Source of the DNA: Flavobacteriaceae bacterium
GTDB taxonomy: Bacteria > Bacteroidota > Bacteroidia > Flavobacteriales > Flavobacteriaceae
Assembly: GCA_003511845.1 (NCBI GenBank)
Contig: DOIV01000108.1
Coordinates: 6,344 to 13,118, forward strand
Direction of reading: 5' to 3'
Length of the DNA: 6,775 nucleotides
Part shown: positions 1 to 6,654 of the stretch, piece after piece
Layout: each line of letters opens with the position of its first letter
How positions within the stretch are numbered: the stretch's first letter is position 1
The notes under the pieces: model-generated
What the model was told of the DNA's origin: nothing
Database searches by the model: none
The model's input: only the letters and a program-made list of their open reading frames with translations
Program-made: the position numbers and the translations under genes

Positions 1-67
1 CCACATAAGACTATTAAGTGTGACAATGAGAAAGTTTTTGAAGTGGTTTAATTTTTTAAATATTTAA
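1..67 (+). CDS. Possible 3' end of an unidentified upstream gene (partial)
   Basis: Two plus-strand frames are open from the left edge and either could be the tail of a gene. The second frame runs to TAA at 65-67 and ends in ...RKFLKWFNFLNI, a basic and aromatic tail like those on many glycosyltransferases. The first frame runs to TAA at 49-51 and ends in ...CDNEKVFEVV. The third frame is closed at once by TAA. The second frame is preferred only because its stop lies next to the start region of the following glycosyltransferase, as in tightly packed polysaccharide operons. About twenty codons are too few to name a product, and both readings could be chance. Confidence 0.3.
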   Translation, partial: HIRLLSVTMRKFLKWFNFLNI

Positions 68-81
68 TTATTAGCTTATTA

Positions 82-816
82 ATTTCTATAATAATCCCTT
101 CGTTTAACAACTTTAAAGATCTAAAAGATTCTGTTTGTAGCATTCAAAATCAGACTTTTAAAGATTATGAAGTTTGGATAATTGACAATGCATCTACAGA
201 CGGTACGATTGACTATTTACAAACCTTAAAAAAACCTTTTTATTGGAAAAGCGAACCTGATAAGGGTATTTATGACGCGATGAATAAAGGTATTTCTCTA
301 TCTAAAGGAAGTTGGTTGTATTTTTTAGGAACTGATGATCAATTATTTGATAAAACAACCTTTTTCACTATTTTTTCAAAGCAGATAGCTGATAAAACCA
401 AGTTAATTATAGGGAGAATCATGTATGATTTAAAAAAAGAAGATATAATTTATACTCACAATAAAGGATTAATAATTCCTTCATGGTCAAAAAAATTGTG
501 GATTAAAAACTCAATACATCACCAAGGAGCTTTTTACAAAAGAGAGCTTTTTACAAATCATAAATATGACTTAAAGTATAGTATTTTAGCAGATTATGCA
601 TTAAACTTACATTTATATAAAAAGAAAGTAAAAGTGAAGGTAATTGATGTTATTATTGCTCTTTGCGGTACTGATGGGGTTTCTAAAAAACACCATTGGA
701 ACATGTATAAGGAAGAAATTAATTTAAAAGTTAATGAAAGCTCGAACCTTTTCAAACCTATGTTTATTACTATTGCCTATTTTAAATATCTTCTTAAAAA
801 GGCAAAGTTTATTTAG
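82..816 (+). CDS. Family 2 glycosyltransferase, WcaE-like, with a non-canonical start
   Basis: This is probably a cytoplasmic GT-A fold enzyme that moves a sugar from a nucleotide-sugar donor onto a growing surface polysaccharide or LPS glycan. Numbered from ATT at 82 (244 residues), it shows the first strand SIIIPSFNN (2-10), the nucleotide-binding IIDNASTDGT (33-42), the SEPDKGIYDAMNKG block (57-70) typical of WcaE-type enzymes, the metal-binding TDD (84-86), HHQGAFY (146-152), ADY (170-172) and a late CGTDGVS (195-201). The length matches WcaE-type proteins, so the C-terminus looks complete. The start is the problem. The frame is closed by TAA at 49-51, and no ATG, GTG or TTG occurs before ATG 280, which would remove the first strand and the donor site. 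Candidate starts are ATT at 82, 70 or 67. The other possibility is that the gene has lost its start. Family assignment is firm; donor, acceptor and start are not known. Confidence 0.85.
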   Translation: MSIIIPSFNNFKDLKDSVCSIQNQTFKDYEVWIIDNASTDGTIDYLQTLKKPFYWKSEPDKGIYDAMNKGISLSKGSWLYFLGTDDQLFDKTTFFTIFSKQIADKTKLIIGRIMYDLKKEDIIYTHNKGLIIPSWSKKLWIKNSIHHQGAFYKRELFTNHKYDLKYSILADYALNLHLYKKKVKVKVIDVIIALCGTDGVSKKHHWNMYKEEINLKVNESSNLFKPMFITIAYFKYLLKKAKFI

Positions 817-1925
817 CTTATTTTTTCAAAAACAGCTTTCAATTTTTCAGATTCCGTTTCCCAATTGTATTTTTCTGAGGCTATTACTAAATTTTCTTTC
901 CAGAATTGATACTGTATTTTATCAGAAAACATTTTATTAACGGTATCTGCCATTTTTTCAGGTTCAAAATGATCAATAACAAGACCAATTTTGTTTTCAG
1001 TAACCAATTTAGCAACTTCTTTTCTATTAGAAACCAGAAGAGGGGTTTGAGCTTGTATATAATCGAAAACCTTGTTAGGTAAGCTGAATTCATAGTTTAA
1101 GTTGGTGGCTTTATCTAGCGACAAGCCTAAATCTGCTCTTTTGGTATATTCTATCAGCTCAGTATAAGACATCTTACTTTTGATGATTACCTTTTTTTCT
1201 AGTTTTAAATTGAATACCAATGCTTTTAATTCTGCAAAAATATCGCCCCCTCCAATGATGTATAAAATCACACCATCTAAATATTGCATCATTTTTATAG
1301 CTTCTTCTGCTCCTCTATCCATATTGATACCTGTGCCTTGAAGAATAAGCATTTTTTGATTTCCTTTGACTTTATCCGCGAAAGCGAGATCAATTGTTTT
1401 ATCAGTTAATTTTGGAGCAATATTTCTAATGACTTTTACATCAACCTTGTATTTATTCTTATAAAAGGATGCAATAGTATCGTTGACAGTATAAACATTC
1501 TTTAGTTTAGGAAAAATGTATTTTTCAATAGACAGCCATACTTTTTGTATTCTGGGTCTATCGATCAACTCAGGAATTTCAGTAAATAACTCATGACTAT
1601 CGTAGACCAATTGTTTACTAAACAGCTTACTAATTAAGTAATTTGGCAACAAAGTATCTAAATCATTTGAAAGTAAAACATCTTTTTTTAGAAATAGCAA
1701 TTTAAAAAACAAACGAATACTATACTCGACGTAGAATAAAAATTTCTTCTTAAAAACCAACTTCATTCTAATGGTTTTATAGTTTCTTTTAAGAGGTAAA
1801 CTACTTGGTAATTTCCTTCCTATTAAAGTTACATCATAGTTCATGTTTGTCAATGTTGTACATACTTTATGTACACGTTGATCGGTAGCTAGATCATTTA
1901 TAACAGAAACTATAATTTTTTGCAA
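813..1925 (-). CDS. Family 4 (GT-B fold) glycosyltransferase
   Basis: This 370-residue retaining glycosyltransferase probably uses a nucleotide sugar to extend a surface glycan at the inner face of the membrane. The N-terminal Rossmann domain opens with NDLATDQRVHK (10-20), a Bacteroidetes-typical start, and carries YDSHELFTE (108-116). The domain junction has VIRN (165-168). The C-terminal donor domain has LQGTGINMDRG (195-205), IIGGGD (223-228), ADLGLSL (264-270) and EFSLPNKVFDYI (279-290), the GT4 region that holds the donor sugar. The stretch at 57-81 is hydrophobic and basic and may attach to membrane. The start codon is TTG at 1925-1923. TAA lies two codons upstream in frame, and the next Met (28) would cut into the first Rossmann strand, so TTG is the only sensible start. 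The gene converges on the family 2 glycosyltransferase and overlaps its stop by 4 bases. Family is sure; sugar specificity is not. Confidence 0.92.
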   Translation of the reverse strand: MQKIIVSVINDLATDQRVHKVCTTLTNMNYDVTLIGRKLPSSLPLKRNYKTIRMKLVFKKKFLFYVEYSIRLFFKLLFLKKDVLLSNDLDTLLPNYLISKLFSKQLVYDSHELFTEIPELIDRPRIQKVWLSIEKYIFPKLKNVYTVNDTIASFYKNKYKVDVKVIRNIAPKLTDKTIDLAFADKVKGNQKMLILQGTGINMDRGAEEAIKMMQYLDGVILYIIGGGDIFAELKALVFNLKLEKKVIIKSKMSYTELIEYTKRADLGLSLDKATNLNYEFSLPNKVFDYIQAQTPLLVSNRKEVAKLVTENKIGLVIDHFEPEKMADTVNKMFSDKIQYQFWKENLVIASEKYNWETESEKLKAVFEKIS

Positions 1926-1939
1926 TGGTTAGTTTTTAG

Positions 1940-1947
1940 CGAAAGTA
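1940..1947 (-). promoter_or_regulatory. Candidate -7 promoter box for the GT4 gene
   Basis: Read on the minus strand this is TACTTTCG, one mismatch from the Bacteroidetes -7 consensus TAnnTTTG. It ends 14 bases before the TTG start, which would leave a leader of roughly 8 to 10 bases. The expected -33 position falls inside the terminator hairpin of the upstream gene, where no clear TTG or TTTG is present. The box is therefore plausible but only half supported. Confidence 0.35.
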
Positions 1948-1948
1948 T

Positions 1949-1984
1949 AAAAAAAATCCCGCTTTTAATTTCTTAAAAGCGGGA
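1949..1984 (-). terminator. Intrinsic terminator downstream of the MORN-repeat gene
   Basis: A perfect 12-bp stem pairs 1957-1968 with 1973-1984 around the 4-base loop at 1969-1972, with a GC-rich base (CCCGC/GCGGG). On the minus strand the stem is followed directly by eight T residues (the A-run 1949-1956 on the plus strand). This is a textbook Rho-independent terminator for leftward transcription, ending the MORN-protein transcript before the GT4 gene. The strand follows from the T-run: on the plus strand the stem is followed by AAG, with no T-run. Confidence 0.87.
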
Positions 1985-1995
1985 AAGTTGCTATG

Positions 1996-2032
1996 AAAAA
2001 GATGGTGGCATATGCATATACCACCATCTTTT
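1996..2032 (-). terminator. First of two tandem hairpins after the MORN-repeat gene
   Basis: AAAAGATGGTGG at 1997-2008 pairs with its exact reverse complement at 2021-2032, a 12-bp stem. Inside lies an AT-rich loop (2009-2020) that can itself pair partly. On the minus strand the descending arm runs into five T residues, mostly within the stem. It lies about 30 bases past the MORN stop codon and ahead of the stronger hairpin at 1957-1984. It may be a weaker first terminator or a 3'-end stabilising hairpin; the weak free T-run makes its termination role less certain. Confidence 0.6.
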
Positions 2033-2063
2033 AAGTCGTATTAAAATTATTAAGCTTACAAAA

Positions 2064-2648
2064 CTATCTTGCAGGTTTGTAATTGTAACTTTCTTGGTTG
2101 ATACCTGTCCCACTTACATATTCATTATTGATATATTTACCACCAATATTTACACTTTCTTTAAAGTATAAATTTGCAATACCATGTTTTAGATTGTTTT
2201 GCCAAGTGCCTTCATAAATATTACCATTGGTATAGTAATAAATACCATAGCCACTTCTAATACCATGACTGTAATTACCTTTGTATTTTGAACCATCGTT
2301 CCAAACATAAACACCAAAACCATGGCGATTATCATCTTGCCATACACCTTCATATTTATCACCGTTTGTCCATGTATATTTTCCATGACCATTTCGCAAA
2401 CCGTTTTCCCAAGTCCCAACATACACTCCAGTTTGGTATTGCATGGTTCCGGTACCATTTTTACAATTTCCAGAAATGCATTCTTCGTTGATTACTTTAT
2501 TTTCTTGTTTTTCAGTCTCTTCTAATGTTGAAACAACTTCTTCTGATGTATTTTTTTCAACCTCTTGTATTACAGTAGCAGCCTCTTCTTCTGTTTGAGC
2601 AGTAAGAAATAAAGGGGTAAATAATAATGTTAAAAATAACTTTCTCAT
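2064..2648 (-). CDS. Secreted MORN-repeat protein
   Basis: This 194-residue protein begins with a clear signal peptide (RK, then a hydrophobic run 4-16, likely cleaved near TAQ 16-18), so it should act in the periplasm or be anchored beyond it. Residues 19-56 are rich in Glu and Thr and probably disordered or coiled. Then come a C57-x4-C62 pair and four MORN repeats of exactly 23 residues (76-98, 99-121, 122-144, 145-167), each beginning Y-x-G-x-[WY] and holding an HG or GYG turn. A partial repeat follows at 168-182. MORN repeats form extended beta-hairpin sheets that bind lipids or proteins; the actual role here is unknown. ATG at 2648 is chosen because it opens the signal peptide. A TTG at 2684 would add 12 basic residues ahead of it. 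The gene lies divergent to glpD and is followed by two hairpins, so it looks monocistronic. The family is sure, the function is not. Confidence 0.9.
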   Translation of the reverse strand: MRKLFLTLLFTPLFLTAQTEEEAATVIQEVEKNTSEEVVSTLEETEKQENKVINEECISGNCKNGTGTMQYQTGVYVGTWENGLRNGHGKYTWTNGDKYEGVWQDDNRHGFGVYVWNDGSKYKGNYSHGIRSGYGIYYYTNGNIYEGTWQNNLKHGIANLYFKESVNIGGKYINNEYVSGTGINQESYNYKPAR

Positions 2649-2697
2649 TTGTTTTGCTTTTTTAAATATACATTTATAACGCAAAAAAGAGGTAAAT

Positions 2698-2721
2698 AGT
2701 ATATTGTTAGTGTAATGTACT
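2698..2721. repeat. Imperfect inverted repeat in the divergent promoter region
   Basis: AGTATATT (2698-2705) and AATGTACT (2714-2721) form an inverted repeat with one mismatch in eight and an 8-base spacer. It lies about 30 bases upstream of the glpD -7 box, between two divergent genes, where a regulator of glycerol use could bind. The region is so AT-rich that chance is a fair explanation, and I do not recognise the motif. Confidence 0.22.
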
Positions 2722-2751
2722 TTATTAATTTTTAGGACTAAATTTATGTTG

Positions 2752-2759
2752 TAAATTTG
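2752..2759 (+). promoter_or_regulatory. Likely -7 box of the glpDKF promoter
   Basis: TAAATTTG matches the Bacteroidetes primary sigma factor -7 consensus TAnnTTTG exactly. Transcription would start near 2764-2767, giving a leader of about 10 to 13 bases to the GTG start of glpD. The -33 element is weak: TTTAG at 2731-2735 sits 16 bases upstream, but no perfect TTTG is seen. No equally good box is present before glpK or glpF, which supports one promoter for the operon. Confidence 0.55.
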
Positions 2760-2776
2760 AATAAAATAAAAATGAA

Positions 2777-4345
2777 GTGAATCAATTTAAAAGATCTTTA
2801 CTTGTTCAACAAGTACAGCAAGAAAAAAATTGGGATGTGATTGTAATTGGTGGTGGAGCAACAGGCTTAGGTGTCGCTCTAGATAGCACGACCCGTGGCT
2901 TTAAAACACTTCTTTTAGAGCAAGTAGATTTTGCCAAAGGCACTTCAAGCAGGAGCACCAAATTGGTACATGGTGGCGTAAGGTATTTGGCTCAAGGAAA
3001 TATAGACTTGGTAAAAGAAGCATTATACGAAAGAGGATTACTATTAAAAAATGCTTCACATTTGGTAAAAGATCAATCTTTTATCATTCCCAATTACAAC
3101 TGGTGGGACAATTTTTTCTATACGGTCGGACTTAAAGTGTATGATTTTTTAGCAGGTAAATTAAGTTTTGGAAAATCAATTCGTCTCAATAAAGAAAAAA
3201 CATCTTCGAGGTTAGAAACATTAAAACAAAAAAACCTTAAAGGTGGTGTGTTGTATCATGACGGACAATTTGACGATGCTAGATTGGCAATAAATATAGC
3301 TCAAACCTGTATTGAAAAAGAAGCTACCGTTTTAAATCATTTTAAAGTCAATAGTTTATTAAAAAATGATATTGGTATTGTTAATGGAGTAATAGCAGAA
3401 GACATTGAGTCAAATATTTCTTATAACTTAAATACGAAAATTGTTATCAATGCCACAGGTGTTTTTACAGATGAGGTTTTGCAAATGGACAACGCAGGTG
3501 CAAAAAATATTGTCAGACCTAGTCAAGGTGTGCATTTGGTTGTAGACCAATCTTTTTTACCAGGAAATGATGCAATTATGATTCCGAAAACTTCTGACGG
3601 CAGAGTGTTATTTTTAGTGCCTTGGCATGATAAAGTGGTGATTGGTACAACAGACACCTTATTAGAAAATCATAGTTTGGAACCTAAACCATTAGAAAGT
3701 GAAATTGATTTTATACTAGAAAATGCAAATAGATATCTGAATAAGAAAGTGAGTAGAGAAGATGTGTTGAGTGTTTTTACTGGCTTAAGACCTTTGGCAG
3801 CACCAAAGGATAAGTCAGAAAAAACAAAAGAAATTTCTAGAAGTCATAAAATTATTGTTTCAAAATCTAAATTAATTACCATTACTGGAGGGAAATGGAC
3901 AACCTACAGAAGGATGGCTCAAGACACAATAAATAAAGCAATTGTAGTTGGTAAATTAACTAAAAAGAGAAGCCAAACAAAACAATTATCTATTCATGGA
4001 AACATGACAAATGTAGACAGAACTAATCATTTATACATTTATGGAAGCGATAAAAAAGCGATAAAACAATTGGTTAATGACTCACCAGAATTGGGAGAAA
4101 AATTACATAAACGATTGTCTTATACTAAAGTTGAGGTTATTTGGGCAATCAGATATGAAATGGCAAGAACGGTTGATGATATTTTGGCTAGACGAGTTAG
4201 AGCCTTATTTTTAGATGCCAAAGCAGCGATAGAAATGGCTCCAGCTGTTGCAACAATGTTAGCTAATGAGTTGAATAAAAATGAAGAGTGGAAACAACAA
4301 CAGATTAAAGAATTTACTATCATAGCTAATCAATATGTGCTATAA
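2777..4345 (+). CDS. glpD: FAD-dependent glycerol-3-phosphate dehydrogenase
   Basis: This enzyme oxidises sn-glycerol 3-phosphate to dihydroxyacetone phosphate at the inner face of the cytoplasmic membrane and passes electrons to quinone, probably menaquinone in this group. The 522 residues compare with about 500 in E. coli GlpD. Visible features are the FAD dinucleotide fold IGGGATGLG (24-32), the family block [17 protein letters not shown] (55-71), [10 protein letters not shown] (160-169), NATGVFTD (225-232), GTTDT (290-294), TGLRPL (335-340), the FAD-contacting [11 protein letters not shown] (371-381), and the C-terminal helical cap with [17 protein letters not shown] (459-475). The start is GTG at 2777: TAA at 2762-2764 closes the frame upstream and no in-frame ATG is available. 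An out-of-frame ATG at 2772 reads only ATG-AAG-TGA. It is the first gene of glpD-glpK-glpF, with glpK starting 50 bases after its stop. Quinone use is inferred from the family. Confidence 0.97.
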   Translation: MNQFKRSLLVQQVQQEKNWDVIVIGGGATGLGVALDSTTRGFKTLLLEQVDFAKGTSSRSTKLVHGGVRYLAQGNIDLVKEALYERGLLLKNASHLVKDQSFIIPNYNWWDNFFYTVGLKVYDFLAGKLSFGKSIRLNKEKTSSRLETLKQKNLKGGVLYHDGQFDDARLAINIAQTCIEKEATVLNHFKVNSLLKNDIGIVNGVIAEDIESNISYNLNTKIVINATGVFTDEVLQMDNAGAKNIVRPSQGVHLVVDQSFLPGNDAIMIPKTSDGRVLFLVPWHDKVVIGTTDTLLENHSLEPKPLESEIDFILENANRYLNKKVSREDVLSVFTGLRPLAAPKDKSEKTKEISRSHKIIVSKSKLITITGGKWTTYRRMAQDTINKAIVVGKLTKKRSQTKQLSIHGNMTNVDRTNHLYIYGSDKKAIKQLVNDSPELGEKLHKRLSYTKVEVIWAIRYEMARTVDDILARRVRALFLDAKAAIEMAPAVATMLANELNKNEEWKQQQIKEFTIIANQYVL

Positions 4346-4395
4346 ATTACTATTTTAGTGATTCGTTAAATGGATTATTAAAACTCAACAATTAT

Positions 4396-5892
4396 ATGGA
4401 AAAATATATATTAGCAATAGATCAAGGCACTACAAGTTCACGGGCAATAGTTTTTGATAAAAAAGGAACAATTATTTCGATTGCACAAAAAGAGTTCACT
4501 CAGTATTTTCCGAAACCAGGTTGGGTAGAACATGACCCTAAAGAAATTTTAGAAACACAAACAAAAGTTATTACAGATGCTCTTATTGATAAAGGATTAA
4601 AAGCTGAAAATATTGAAGCTATTGGTATTACAAACCAGCGTGAAACTGTTGTTGTTTGGGATAAGAACACAGGTAAGCCTGTTTATAATGCTATTGTTTG
4701 GCAAGATAAAAGAACAGCTAATTATTGTGATGAGCTTAAAAAACAAGGGAAAGAACAACTTATTAGAGAAAAAACAGGCTTGGTAATTGACGCCTATTTC
4801 TCAGGCACAAAAGTAAAATGGATATTAGACAATGTTGATGGTGCTAGAAAAAAAGCAGAAGCAGGCGATTTAATTATCGGTACTATTGATACGTGGTTGA
4901 TTTGGAATTTTACCAAAGGCGAACAACATGTAACAGATGTATCTAATGCTTCAAGAACATTATTGTTTAATATCAATACAATGACTTGGGATGATGAATT
5001 GCTAGAACTTTTTACCATACCTAAAAGTATGTTGCCTCAAGTAAAACAGTCTAGTGAGGTCTATGGACATACACATTCCGACTATTTTAATGCTAAAATT
5101 CCTATAGCTGGTATTGCAGGCGATCAGCAAGCCGCTTTATTTGGTCAAATGTGTACCAAACCAGGCATGGTAAAAAACACCTACGGTACAGGTTGTTTTA
5201 TGCTAATGAATATTGGAGAAAAACCAATTGTGTCTAAAACCAATTTATTAACCACAGTAGCATGGAAAATTAACGGCAAAACCCATTACGCTTTAGAAGG
5301 CAGTATTTTTATTGCAGGAGCAGTGGTACAATGGCTACGTGATAGTTTAAAAATTATAAAAACTTCTGATGCCATTGAAAAATTAGCAAATTCAGTTGAG
5401 AGTTCTGAAGGTGTCTATTTTGTTCCTGCTTTTGCAGGATTAGGTGCTCCACATTGGAATCAACATGCTCAAGGCACAATTTTCGGATTAACAAGAGGCA
5501 GCACAGATGCTCATATTGCAAAAGCAGCTTTAGAATCTATTGCCTACCAAACGATGGATATTTTAAAAGCAATGGAATCTGATTCAGGTGTTTCTATAAA
5601 AGAATTACGTGTTGACGGCGGTGCAACCATAAACAATACATTGATGCAGTTTCAGTCTGACGTATTAAATACGGTAACTGTTCGTCCAAAAATAGTAGAA
5701 ACAACAGCAATGGGAGCAGCATTTTTAGCAGGTTTAGCAGTTGGTTATTGGAAAAACACAGAAGAAATTCAACAAATATGGCAAGTAGACCAACGTTTTA
5801 ATCCAATTTCAGATAGATCAACTGTAGAAAAAGAAATTAAAGGTTGGTACAAAGCCATTGATGCTTTAGAATATTGGACTAAATTAACATAA
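4396..5892 (+). CDS. glpK: Glycerol kinase
   Basis: This enzyme phosphorylates glycerol with ATP to sn-glycerol 3-phosphate in the cytoplasm, trapping it for GlpD. The 498 residues match the FGGY-family kinase length. The phosphate-binding DQGTTSSR lies at 9-16. Glycerol-contacting residues appear at the expected places: R82 and E83 (NQRET), W102 (VWQDKR), Y134 (DAYFSGTK), D243 (AGDQQ) and F268 (YGTGCF). The family signature region [24 protein letters not shown] covers 345-368, and the ATP-site DGGA lies at 408-411. In Gram-positive GlpK an HPr-phosphorylated histidine sits shortly before the [10 protein letters not shown] block. By my alignment the matching position here is Asp229, not His, so PTS control of that type seems unlikely. 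ATG at 4396 starts right at the first strand. It lies between glpD and glpF without a terminator on either side, so it is probably co-transcribed. Confidence 0.98.
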   Translation: MEKYILAIDQGTTSSRAIVFDKKGTIISIAQKEFTQYFPKPGWVEHDPKEILETQTKVITDALIDKGLKAENIEAIGITNQRETVVVWDKNTGKPVYNAIVWQDKRTANYCDELKKQGKEQLIREKTGLVIDAYFSGTKVKWILDNVDGARKKAEAGDLIIGTIDTWLIWNFTKGEQHVTDVSNASRTLLFNINTMTWDDELLELFTIPKSMLPQVKQSSEVYGHTHSDYFNAKIPIAGIAGDQQAALFGQMCTKPGMVKNTYGTGCFMLMNIGEKPIVSKTNLLTTVAWKINGKTHYALEGSIFIAGAVVQWLRDSLKIIKTSDAIEKLANSVESSEGVYFVPAFAGLGAPHWNQHAQGTIFGLTRGSTDAHIAKAALESIAYQTMDILKAMESDSGVSIKELRVDGGATINNTLMQFQSDVLNTVTVRPKIVETTAMGAAFLAGLAVGYWKNTEEIQQIWQVDQRFNPISDRSTVEKEIKGWYKAIDALEYWTKLT

Positions 5893-5922
5893 TAACACAT
5901 TAACCAAATAATTTAATTAATT

Positions 5923-6654
5923 ATGACCCCATTTATAGCCGAAATTATAGGAACATTTTTACTCATCCTTTTAGGTGGAGGCGTTGTTGCTACAGTTGTA
6001 TTAGAAAAAACAAAATCTGCTGATCCTGGTTGGCTAGTTATAACCACAGCTTGGGGTTTGGCAGTATTTGTAGGTGTGGTAGTTGCTGGTCCGTACAGCG
6101 GAGCTCATTTGAATCCTGCTGTTAGTATAGGTTTAGCAATTGCTGGTAAGTTTGAATGGACATTGGTACCAAGCTATATTTTAGCTCAATTTATTGGAGC
6201 TATGTTAGGTTCACTTATTGTTTGGATTATGTACAAAGACCATTTTGATGTCACAGATGACAAAGAACTTAAAAGGGCAGTTTTTTGTACGTCACCAGCC
6301 ATAAGAAATCCGATATCAAATGTTTTTAGTGAAATCGTAGGAGCCTTTGTATTGGTATTTGTGGTTTTGTATTTTACCAATGCATCTCTAACAGAAACTA
6401 GTACACCTATTGGTTTAGGCTCTTTAGGAGCATTACCTGTAGCTTTTTTAGTATGGTCAATTGGCTTGTCTTTAGGAGGTACTACAGGTTATGCAATCAA
6501 TCCTGCAAGAGATTTAGGCCCAAGAATTATGCACGCGATATTACCAATAAAAGGAAAAGGAGATAGTGATTGGTCTTATGCTTGGGTTCCTGTTGTTGGA
6601 CCAATTATAGGAGCTGCACTTGCTGCATTTTTGATGCTAGCAATGTCTTCATAG
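5923..6654 (+). CDS. glpF: Glycerol uptake facilitator (aquaglyceroporin)
   Basis: This inner-membrane channel lets glycerol enter by facilitated diffusion, with GlpK trapping it as it arrives. The 243 residues have the MIP-family layout of six membrane helices (about 4-26, 37-56, 82-104, 133-152, 168-188, 220-241) and two pore half-helices carrying NPA (64-66, in SGAHLNPAVS) and NPAR (193-196, in GYAINPARDLGPR). The Asp after NPAR (D197) marks the glycerol-conducting rather than the water-only branch. Selectivity-filter residues matching E. coli W48 and R206 are W44 and R196, while the F200 position is Tyr190, still aromatic. ATG at 5923 is 30 bases after the glpK stop. It is the last gene of the operon. 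The next 121 bases show no convincing terminator. The assignment is firm; the exact substrate range is inferred. Confidence 0.97.
   Translation: MTPFIAEIIGTFLLILLGGGVVATVVLEKTKSADPGWLVITTAWGLAVFVGVVVAGPYSGAHLNPAVSIGLAIAGKFEWTLVPSYILAQFIGAMLGSLIVWIMYKDHFDVTDDKELKRAVFCTSPAIRNPISNVFSEIVGAFVLVFVVLYFTNASLTETSTPIGLGSLGALPVAFLVWSIGLSLGGTTGYAINPARDLGPRIMHAILPIKGKGDSDWSYAWVPVVGPIIGAALAAFLMLAMSS

Noticed and set aside
280..816. ATG at 280 as the start of the family 2 glycosyltransferase
   Set aside because: It would remove the conserved SIIIPSFN strand and the DNASTDGT and SEPDKGIYDA blocks, which are encoded in the same uninterrupted frame upstream.
815..837. Possible hairpin AGCT...AGCT at the convergent junction
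   Set aside because: The four-base arms are followed by mismatches and A/T pairs only. It is too weak to call a terminator.
734..940. 68-codon plus-strand frame spanning the GT2-GT4 junction
   Set aside because: It overlaps the ends of two conserved genes in another frame or strand and has low-complexity Leu/Phe composition without a recognisable domain.
887..1093. Short open frames inside the GT4, MORN, glpD, glpK and glpF genes, on either strand
   Set aside because: They lie wholly within well-identified genes, show no recognisable domains and have the composition expected of shadow frames in AT-rich coding DNA.
2189..2458. MORN coding repeats as a DNA tandem array or CRISPR-like repeat
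   Set aside because: The 69-base periodicity is that of the protein repeats; the bases diverge between units and there are no spacers.
2663..2670. TATATTTA on the minus strand as the -7 box of the MORN gene
   Set aside because: The nearest TTTG upstream is only 11 bases away, too close for a Bacteroidetes promoter pair, and such AT strings are common here.
2649..2684. TTG at 2684 as the start of the MORN-repeat protein
   Set aside because: It would put 12 basic residues ahead of a signal peptide that begins neatly at ATG 2648.
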